A DNA stretch of 64,000 nt from CAWDXG01 sp963822115. Its GTDB lineage: Bacteria > Myxococcota_A > Polyangia > Polyangiales > Polyangiaceae. The translations under genes and the position numbers were made by a program. Where the stretch lies: contig CAWGGM010000020.1 of NCBI GenBank assembly GCA_963822115.1, forward strand, positions 1,116,001-1,180,000, given 5' to 3'. The notes under the pieces were generated by a model. That model was not told where the DNA came from and did no database searches. It saw only the letters and a list, made by a program, of their open reading frames with translations. Positions 58,077-64,000 of this stretch are shown here, in pieces. How positions within the stretch are numbered: position 1 is the stretch's first letter; each line of letters begins with the position of its first letter.

Positions 58077-60056
58077 GTGTCCCAGTCCGATCCGCAGAGG
58101 AAACCAGGTTTCCAGCCGTTCGTTCCGAGCTCCACGTCGCTGCCCGAGATCACGCTCAAGGCGCTGATCCTGGGGATCGTGCTGGCGGTCGTGCTCGCGG
58201 GCGCCAACGCCTATCTGGGGCTGTTCGCCGGCATGACGGTGTCGGCATCGATCCCCGCCGCCGTCATCTCGATGGGCGTGCTCAGGTTGTTCAAGAAGTC
58301 GAACATCCTGGAAAACAACATCGTCCAGACCTGCGCGAGTGCGGGCGAGTCGCTGGCGGCTGGCGTGATCTTCACCATGCCGGCGCTGGTGCTGCTCGGT
58401 ACCTGGCGCCGCTTCGATTTCCTGCAGACCACGCTGATCGCCGGCTTCGGCGGCATCCTCGGCGTGCTGTTCACGGTGCCGCTGCGCCGCGCGCTGATCG
58501 TCGAGGAGCCGCTGCAGTTTCCCGAGGGCATCGCCTGCGCGGAGGTGCTCGAGACCGGCGAGCGCGGCGGAGCGGGCGTCAAGCTCGTCGCCGGCGCTGC
58601 GATCGTCTCGGCGTTGTTCAAGTTCGGGCAGACCGGTCTCCGGCTGTGGAAGGAAACGGCCGAGTGGGCGACAGGCCTGGCCGGAAAGCGGACGCTGTTC
58701 TACATCGGTACCGATCTGTCGCCGGCGCTGGTCGCGGTGGGCTACATCGTCGGGCTCAACATCGCCGTGCTCGTCTTCGCCGGCGGCATCCTCAACTTCT
58801 GGGTCTTCATCCCGATCCTGACCTGGATGCACGGCGGCGTTCCGGCGGGGCAGACCGCGACCGAACACGCCCTGTCCGTCTGGTCTGCCCAGACGCGCTA
58901 TCTCGGCGTCGGCGCGATGGTGGTCGGCGGTCTGTGGGCCCTGGTGCGCATGAGGAGCAGCGTCACGACCGGCATCCGCTCCGGCCTGGATGCCTACAAG
59001 AAGCTCAAGGACGGTCACGCCGACACGACCGAGCGCACCGACCGCGACATGCCGATGCAGTGGGTGCTCGTGGTGATCGTCGTGTCGATCCTGCCCCTGT
59101 ATTTCCTGTACCACTTCCTGGTCGGCCACGTCGGGATGAGCCTGGGCATGGCCGTGATCATGGTGCTCGGCGGGTTCCTGTTCTCGGCGGTGTCGGGCTA
59201 CATGACGGGGCTCGTCGGCTCGTCCAACAACCCGGTTTCGGGCGTCACGATCGCCACGATCCTGTTCGCCTCGTTGCTGCTCCTGTTCGTTTTCGGCGCC
59301 ACCGGCAGCACCGGCGCGGCCGCCGCGATCCTGATCGGCGCGGTCGTGGCCTGTGCTTCCGCGATTGCCGGCGACAACCTGCACGATCTGAAGACGGGTT
59401 ACCTGGTCGGCGCGACGCCCTGGAAGCAGCAGGTGATGCTGATCATCGGCACCGGCGTGTCGGCGTTCGTGATGGCGCCGATCCTGAACCTGCTGCTCGC
59501 AGCCTACGGCATCGGTCCGCACACGGCCGCACATCCCCAGTCGCTCACCGCGCCGCAAGCGACGTTGATGGCGTCGGTTGCGCGCGGCGTGTTCGAGGGA
59601 GGCCTGCCCTGGACGATGGTCTTTATCGGCATGGGGCTGGCCGTCGCGATCATCGCTCTCGACCTCTTCCTCGAGAAGCGTGACTCCAGCTTCCGCGCGC
59701 CCGTGCTCGCCGTGGCCGTCGGCATCTACCTGCCGCTAGAACTGTCGACGCCGATCATCGTCGGCGGCATCGTCTCGCACTTCGTCAAGCGCGCCGTTGC
59801 GCGACAGAAGGGAAGCGTTTCCGGCGACGCGCAGAAAGATCTGGAGCAGCGCGGCCTGCTGCTCGCATCGGGTCTGATCACGGGTGAAGCCCTGGTCGGC
59901 ATCCTGATGGCCATTCCCATCGTGCTGTCGGGCCGCTCCGACGTGCTCGCTTTCTTCGGCGTACACGGCTCGCCCCTGCCTGGGCTCCTGCTTCTGTGCC
60001 TCGTCGTCTACGGGCTGTACCGCGTGGCATCGCGGGGGCCGGCAGCACCAGCCTAG
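58077..60056 (+). CDS. OPT-family oligopeptide/metal-chelate transporter
   Basis: 659 residues with about fifteen membrane segments. GTG 58077 (VSQSDPQRKPG) is preferred over a TTG 13 codons upstream. The family start is clear: LKALILGIVLAVVLAGANAY, LGLFAGMTVSASIPAAVISM. Further blocks: GGVPAGQTATEHAL, SGYMTGLVGSSNNPVSGVTI and DNLHDLKTGYLVGATPWKQQ. OPT proteins import oligopeptides or metal-chelates by proton coupling. Substrate unknown. Its stop is immediately followed by the stop of the convergent SDR gene. Confidence 0.93.
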   Translation: MSQSDPQRKPGFQPFVPSSTSLPEITLKALILGIVLAVVLAGANAYLGLFAGMTVSASIPAAVISMGVLRLFKKSNILENNIVQTCASAGESLAAGVIFTMPALVLLGTWRRFDFLQTTLIAGFGGILGVLFTVPLRRALIVEEPLQFPEGIACAEVLETGERGGAGVKLVAGAAIVSALFKFGQTGLRLWKETAEWATGLAGKRTLFYIGTDLSPALVAVGYIVGLNIAVLVFAGGILNFWVFIPILTWMHGGVPAGQTATEHALSVWSAQTRYLGVGAMVVGGLWALVRMRSSVTTGIRSGLDAYKKLKDGHADTTERTDRDMPMQWVLVVIVVSILPLYFLYHFLVGHVGMSLGMAVIMVLGGFLFSAVSGYMTGLVGSSNNPVSGVTIATILFASLLLLFVFGATGSTGAAAAILIGAVVACASAIAGDNLHDLKTGYLVGATPWKQQVMLIIGTGVSAFVMAPILNLLLAAYGIGPHTAAHPQSLTAPQATLMASVARGVFEGGLPWTMVFIGMGLAVAIIALDLFLEKRDSSFRAPVLAVAVGIYLPLELSTPIIVGGIVSHFVKRAVARQKGSVSGDAQKDLEQRGLLLASGLITGEALVGILMAIPIVLSGRSDVLAFFGVHGSPLPGLLLLCLVVYGLYRVASRGPAAPA

Positions 60057-60803
60057 CTATTCGAACCTCTCGAACCCGGCGACGCTGCGGCCGCCGTCCA
60101 CGACCAGCTCCTGGCCCGTGACGAAGTCGGCGCGCGCGAGGTAGACGACGGCGTCGGCGATATCCTCGGCGCTGCCGATGCGGCCGAGCGGTGCGCGCTG
60201 GGCGAGCCTCGAGACCGCTTCGGGTGTCATGCTGTCCGGCGGCAGTACCGTGCCGGGCGCGACGGCGTTGACGCGCACGTCGGGCGCCAGCTCCAACGAT
60301 AGCGTGCGCATCAGCTGTTTGAGCGCGCCCTTGGCCACGACGTAGGGCAGGTGGTTCAGAAATGGCGTGGTGGTGCTGGAGCAGGTGATGAACACGATAG
60401 CGCCGCGTGCAGCGCGGAGCGCCGGGCTGGCCTGGTGCGCCAGCGCGAACGCCGACGACACATCCATCTCCAGGCTGCGATCCCACGCCGCATCGTCCAG
60501 CTCGGCGAATGGCACGCGCTCGAAGCTCGCGGCGCTCGGTACCAGAAGCTCGAGCCCGCCCAGGCGCTCGACCGCTTCGTCCACCAGCCGCCGCGCCTGG
60601 GCGCGGCCCGACAGGTCTGCCGACAGCGCGAGAGCGTCGCCGCCCGCCGCGCGGATCTCCTCGCACGTCCGCTCCGCGCCCTCTCGGCTCGAGTGGTAGT
60701 GCACCGCGACGCGCATGCCCGCCCCGCCGAGCGCCAGCGCGATGGCGCGTCCCACGCGTTGTCCCGCGCCAGTTACCAGCGCGCGCTTCCCCGTCAGGTC
60801 CAT
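60057..60803 (-). CDS. Short-chain dehydrogenase, pteridine-reductase-like
   Basis: 248-residue SDR. The nucleotide-binding motif is TGAGQRVGRA (Thr11-Gly12 to Gly18), i.e. TGX3RXG, the form typical of pteridine reductases rather than the common TGX3GXG. The active-site pair Tyr154-x3-Lys158 lies in HLPYVVAKGALKQL, preceded by FITCSSTTTPFLN. A role in reducing dihydropterin or dihydrofolate is plausible (FolM-like). No folate gene adjoins it. Confidence 0.8.
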   Translation of the reverse strand: MDLTGKRALVTGAGQRVGRAIALALGGAGMRVAVHYHSSREGAERTCEEIRAAGGDALALSADLSGRAQARRLVDEAVERLGGLELLVPSAASFERVPFAELDDAAWDRSLEMDVSSAFALAHQASPALRAARGAIVFITCSSTTTPFLNHLPYVVAKGALKQLMRTLSLELAPDVRVNAVAPGTVLPPDSMTPEAVSRLAQRAPLGRIGSAEDIADAVVYLARADFVTGQELVVDGGRSVAGFERFE

Positions 60804-60879
60804 GATGTGCAGTGTAGCCGATAGAGGTCCGAGCGGCGGAAGCCAGCGCGGGAGCGCCCCTCGCGATGCACACCCGCGA

Positions 60880-60980
60880 AGCGAAAGCGGAGCCGCGCAG
60901 AGCGACGCGAGGCGCGTCGGGGGACCGGGGGCGCTGAGCCCGCGGCGGAGGGTTCCGGTGGGGTCGGGTGGGCGGGATAT
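60880..60980. repeat. GC-rich intergenic repeat-like segment, copy 2
   Basis: Between the SDR start and the lipoprotein stop. It holds GCGACGCGAGGCGCGT, then G-runs and GGGCGGGATATGGACC, related to the segment at 11376-11465. No coding character was found in the 217-base gap. Confidence 0.35.
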
Positions 60981-61020
60981 GGACCAGGCAGCTCCGAAGC
61001 AGCGTTCAAAGAGCGCTGCT

Positions 61021-61752
61021 TCAGAGCGTGAAGCTCACCTTGGCAGGCCAGCTGCCGGGTGAGGGGTACTTCGCTTCCTTCAGCACGCCGACCAGGCAGT
61101 CCACGGCGGACTCGCCCTGGGCGTCGGGCGGCGTCACACCCACCGACAGCGCGTGCCCGTCCGTGCCGACGTAGAGCGTGGCACCGAACGAGCCGCTCGC
61201 GCCTTCCTTGCAGCTTGAGATCTTCGAGCCGAGCTCGTTCAACGTCTTCTCGATGCGATCGCTGGACCACTCCGTCGGCGGGCGCACGTCGTTCGGCGGA
61301 TCGAATTCGAACGACTTGCTCGCCAGGCCATGCATGCCGCCGACGGGCTTTGGCCACTGCTTCGAGCGCAGCACGTCGAGCATGCATTTTTCGGTATCGC
61401 GATCGCCCAGCGTCGACTGGTCGAGTCGCGCGTCGCTGAGGTGCCCATCGCGATCCACCTTGATCGAGAAACTGACCGAGCCGCCCAGGTACTGGACCTT
61501 GCCGGCGCCCTGGTCGAGGCACTTCTGCAGCCCGCCCAGGCTGGAAGCGAACGTCTTGGTGACCGCGTCCTCGTCGAGCGCGCCGATCTCGGCGCTGACT
61601 TGCGCCTGCTGTTTCGGCTCCTGCTCGGCCTGCTCGTGCGGGGTGGCGGGCGCCTTCGGTGGCGGCGCGCTTCCGCCGCACGCTACTGCCAGCGTTGCGG
61701 TTGAAAGCAGGGACACGTGGAGCAGAGAGCGGAGCGCACGAAAACGAGTCAT
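61021..61752 (-). CDS. Lipoprotein with duplicated AgmX/PglI-type tail domain
   Basis: 243 residues. Signal and lipobox LAVACGGS, short Pro/Gln tether, then two related halves: TFASSLGGLQKCLDQGAGKV with GGSVSFSIKVDRDGHLSDAR, and LNELGSKISSCKEGASGSFG with ATLYVGTDGHALSVGVTPPD. Each half has the Cys-strand-turn-strand pattern with a C-terminal PxxWPxKVSFTL-like end, as in the myxobacterial AgmX/PglI C-terminal domain. In M. xanthus relatives such proteins are linked to gliding and sporulation machinery. Function here unknown. Confidence 0.72.
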   Translation of the reverse strand: MTRFRALRSLLHVSLLSTATLAVACGGSAPPPKAPATPHEQAEQEPKQQAQVSAEIGALDEDAVTKTFASSLGGLQKCLDQGAGKVQYLGGSVSFSIKVDRDGHLSDARLDQSTLGDRDTEKCMLDVLRSKQWPKPVGGMHGLASKSFEFDPPNDVRPPTEWSSDRIEKTLNELGSKISSCKEGASGSFGATLYVGTDGHALSVGVTPPDAQGESAVDCLVGVLKEAKYPSPGSWPAKVSFTL

Positions 61753-61842
61753 GGGAGCATAGAGGTAGCCGACTCCGCGGGCAGGAACAAGGCTGTCCAG
61801 CGCGGTTCAATGGGGGCGGACTTTTCCGGATTTGCCGCCGCG

Positions 61843-62628
61843 CTATTCAAGTAGCAGCAGCTCCGGATGTGCGTGCATGTGCTCGACCAACTCCGGCTTC
61901 GGCCGCACAGCGACGCCCACGCGCGCGGCGTGCAACATCTCGATATCGAACGCGCTGTCGCCAAAGCTCGCCAGCCACTCGCCGTCGCCGATGAGCGCGC
62001 GGGCGGCTACGGGTTTGTGCTCGGCGTAGGGGACGCTGCCGTCCATTCTCGGCGCGATCCGCTCGCCCTCGAGCGCCGCCCGGCTCGCCGCGATGTCCTG
62101 CCCCCCGATGTCCCAGCGGCCGGCCGCGTGTTCCACGATGAAGTGTGGCGAGGCCGACACGATCACAGTGCGCAGTCCGCGCCCGCGCGCCCAGTCGAAC
62201 ACCGGCGCGAGAGTCGTGTTCAGCCGCTCTTCCAGATCGCGCCGCTCGAAGGCTTCGCGGATGATGGGTCCGAGCTCCGCGAGCGAATAGCCCGCGTAGC
62301 ACCAGGTCATCATCTCGCACACCTCCCGCTCCGGATAGCGGCCGTCGACGTAGGCCCCGAAGATGCGCGCTGCCAGCTCCGACGCGCTGCCCGCGCCGGA
62401 CAGCCCCTGGCCCTCGGCTGCCCGGCACAGCGCCGGCCTGGCCTCGTCGCGGATCAGCCCTTCGGCAGTGGTGAACAGCAGCACATCCTCGGCCACGTCT
62501 CCCCACCACAGCGTGCCGTCGCCGTCGAACGCCAGCGTTGCCGTCTGCCCTTCCGGCAGCGCGGCCGCGAGCTTGTCGAGCAGTGCTTCGGCCGACACCG
62601 CAGAGGTCACGGCCGCTTGTTCCACCAC
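61843..62628 (-). CDS. HAD-superfamily phosphatase
   Basis: 261 residues from GTG 62628, overlapping the upstream gene by 22 bases. Motif I is DGDGTLWWGD (Asp35 nucleophile, Asp37). Motif II lies in VIVSASPHFIVEHAAGRWDI, a Lys follows in EHKPVAARALIGDGEWL, and motif IV is GDSAFDIEML. The helical cap is of the phosphoserine-phosphatase (HAD-IB) type. Coupled to a LicC-like nucleotidyltransferase, so a phosphorylated choline, ethanolamine or phosphonate intermediate is a reasonable but unproven substrate. Confidence 0.85.
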   Translation of the reverse strand: MVEQAAVTSAVSAEALLDKLAAALPEGQTATLAFDGDGTLWWGDVAEDVLLFTTAEGLIRDEARPALCRAAEGQGLSGAGSASELAARIFGAYVDGRYPEREVCEMMTWCYAGYSLAELGPIIREAFERRDLEERLNTTLAPVFDWARGRGLRTVIVSASPHFIVEHAAGRWDIGGQDIAASRAALEGERIAPRMDGSVPYAEHKPVAARALIGDGEWLASFGDSAFDIEMLHAARVGVAVRPKPELVEHMHAHPELLLLE

Positions 62629-63371
62629 TCAGCAGCCATGGCGAGATCTTCCAGCGTGTCGATCTCCATGTAGCCGCCTTGCGTGTTCTCGCGGTGCATC
62701 TCGCTGCCCCGTTCCAGCATGTGCTGCAAGAGGTCGATCAGGTATGCCTTCTCGAAGCTCCGCCCTTCGCGGAACTCGCGGCCCGCGTAGCTGGCCTCCG
62801 CCGCGTCGAACGCTTCCAGCAGCTCGCCCGCGCCGGAGCTCGTCAGCTTCATCACGCCGATGAACTCGCCGTCGGCCGCCTCGCTGTCGATATGCCGGCT
62901 CAGCTCGACCACGCGGCTGCCTTCGGCGCGGAGCTTTTCCGCGTCGGTCTCGGGATGCTGGGAGCGGCTTGTGTAGCGACGGCGCCAGGCGGTGTCACAG
63001 CCTAGCGCGATGGCGTGCGGGCTCTGGGCCAGCTTCTCGACCACCGCGCCCTCGTACACGATGTCCGAATAGGTCGAGACGAATCCCTCGCCGAGATACT
63101 CACGGGCGCACAGAAGCGACAGCAGGATGTTGTTGTTCTGCCAGTCGGCGTTCCTGACGAAAGTAAACTCCGGGTAGCGCTCGCGCACGACCTCCTCGGC
63201 GTAGCCGCTGATGAACACCACGTCCCTCTGCTGGATGCCGGCCGCCGCGAGAGCATCGAGCACCCACTCGAGCATGGGCCGCCCCATGACCTCGACCATG
63301 GTCTTCGGGATTTCACGGGTCTGGTGCTGCAGCCGGCTGCCCCGGCCTGCTCCGATGATGATCGCGCGCAT
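62607..63371 (-). CDS. Nucleotidyltransferase, LicC/phosphocholine cytidylyltransferase-like
   Basis: 254 residues from ATG 63371 (MRAIIIGAGRGSRLQHQTRE). The nucleotide-binding start GAGRGSRL, PKTMVEVMGRPMLEWVLDAL and metal-site STYSDIVYEG fit the LicC-type family that activates phosphocholine or related head groups with CTP. The C-terminal ENTQGGYMEIDTLEDLAMA closes the domain. It overlaps and precedes the HAD phosphatase gene, suggesting one short pathway for a head-group or capsule modification. Confidence 0.85.
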   Translation of the reverse strand: MRAIIIGAGRGSRLQHQTREIPKTMVEVMGRPMLEWVLDALAAAGIQQRDVVFISGYAEEVVRERYPEFTFVRNADWQNNNILLSLLCAREYLGEGFVSTYSDIVYEGAVVEKLAQSPHAIALGCDTAWRRRYTSRSQHPETDAEKLRAEGSRVVELSRHIDSEAADGEFIGVMKLTSSGAGELLEAFDAAEASYAGREFREGRSFEKAYLIDLLQHMLERGSEMHRENTQGGYMEIDTLEDLAMAAEWWNKRP

Positions 63372-63480
63372 GTCGGCTCGTCGCGGAGCGTAGCCGACGA
63401 CCACGTATTCGTCATCTCGGCCGGCCCGCCACGAGCGGCCGGCAGCCGCGGGCGCTCAATTGTCGTTGACGCGGGCGGCG

Positions 63481-64000
63481 GTGTGCGAAAGCGTAGCGAA
63501 ACTGGTGGCAGATCTTTCCCTCGACGAGTCCCGTTTCCTCGAACTCCTGCGGCGTCTGATCGCGATGACGCCCCATCTGCAGAACTCTCCGGACGCCGGC
63601 CTGGTGCCCCGCGAAGAGCTGCCTGCCGATCTCGTGCTCGAGACGCTGAAGCCGCACATCGACAGTGGCTTCATCGAAGTCGAGCGCCTCGCCGCGTCCG
63701 GCTACGAGTCGCGCCCGAGCCTGGTGCTGACGGTGCGCGGCAACGGCGAGGGGACCATCGGCTTCGTGGGTGCGCACTTCAACGTCGTCCCCGCCGACCA
63801 GGAAGCGGAAGGCTGGGAGCGCGACCCGTTCGAGCTGTGGGTCGGCGACGACGGCACGCTCTACGGTCGCGGCGTTACCGACTGCCTGGGTCACGTCGCC
63901 GTGCTGACCGATCTTCTCGCGCAGCTTGCCGAGCGCGGCGAGCGCCCGAAGCGCACGCTCAAGGTCGTGTTCATCGCCAACGAGGAAGAAGCGCCGGTTC
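63481..64000 (+). CDS. M20-family deacetylase (ArgE-like), cut by window end
   Basis: The start is uncertain: GTG 63481 is used, but GTG 63505 or TTG 63460 are possible. The sequence (SRFLELLRRLIAMTPHLQNS; GFVGAHFNVVPADQEAEGWE; LYGRGVTDCLGHVAVLTDLL; KVVFIANEEEAPV) matches M20 metalloenzymes, closest in memory to the acetylornithine deacetylases with a RGVTDCLGH block. The metal motif usually reads HxDxVP; here it is H-F-N-V-V-P, with Asn at the Asp position. The C-terminal metal ligands lie outside the window. Confidence 0.75.
   Translation, partial: MCESVAKLVADLSLDESRFLELLRRLIAMTPHLQNSPDAGLVPREELPADLVLETLKPHIDSGFIEVERLAASGYESRPSLVLTVRGNGEGTIGFVGAHFNVVPADQEAEGWERDPFELWVGDDGTLYGRGVTDCLGHVAVLTDLLAQLAERGERPKRTLKVVFIANEEEAPV

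Overview
The window is high-GC, gene-dense chromosomal DNA that looks like a member of the Myxococcota, probably a Polyangia-type myxobacterium. The evidence is a secreted DUF2330 protein with a MYXO-CTERM-like tail, a lipoprotein resembling the AgmX/PglI tail family, an FHA-domain sigma-54 activator, PilB and PilT, several FHA proteins, a Ser/Thr kinase, and many Cys-rich or Pro/Ala-rich lipoproteins of the kind common in that phylum. No rRNA, tRNA, CRISPR array, prophage or insertion sequence was recognised. No stretch over 300 bases lacks a gene.

Layout. 1-1.4 kb: gyrA (partial). 1.65-3.5 kb: a TetR regulator and a divergent membrane-anchored nitroreductase around a perfect palindromic operator. 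3.5-8.7 kb: a molybdopterin oxidoreductase broken by about eleven indels, a coiled-coil membrane protein, and bamA with one frameshift. 9-16.2 kb: regulatory genes (FHA/sigma-54 activator, MerR-TPR protein, FHA/CpaF-like pseudo-ATPase), a nitrilase-family amidase and small conserved hypotheticals. 16.4-24.2 kb: one long minus-strand cluster DUF177-rpmF-fabH-fabD-fabG-acpP-fabF-nrdR-ribD-def, covering fatty acid synthesis, ribosomal protein L32, riboflavin synthesis and peptide deformylation. plsX is missing from its usual place. 24.3-31.6 kb: membrane glycosyltransferase-like protein, four consecutive lipoprotein genes (one a cyclophilin), then two Cys-rich lipoproteins with a candidate sigma-54 promoter. 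31.7-35.4 kb: a gadB remnant with an internal deletion, HMG-CoA lyase and purF. 35.5-40.2 kb: a 945-residue TPR protein, a four-helix-bundle gene whose start lies inside a perfect 25-bp hairpin next to heptamer repeats, and a porin. 40.4-47.9 kb: pilT and pilB, an FHA/kinase pair with overlapping stop and start codons, and a rhodanese-MoeB fusion. 47.9-64 kb: PAP2 phosphatase, zinc-ribbon membrane protein (frameshifted), Cys-rich lipoprotein, Nudix hydrolase, acyl-CoA dehydrogenase, DUF2330 protein, penicillin-binding protein, PilZ-like protein, OPT transporter, pteridine-reductase-like SDR, HAD phosphatase with a LicC-like nucleotidyltransferase, and a partial M20 deacetylase.

Two themes matter most. 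First, reading-frame breaks occur in genes expected to be essential (bamA, fabH) as well as in others. The three isolated ones are all +1 events next to GACGTT, and most others cluster in 1.2 kb. Consensus sequence error is therefore a serious possibility, and pseudogene calls here should be treated with care. Second, several intergenic inverted repeats (TetR operator, paired GGTTCAACCA sites, the hairpin over the four-helix-bundle start, hairpins after acpP) point to regulation that the gene list alone does not explain.
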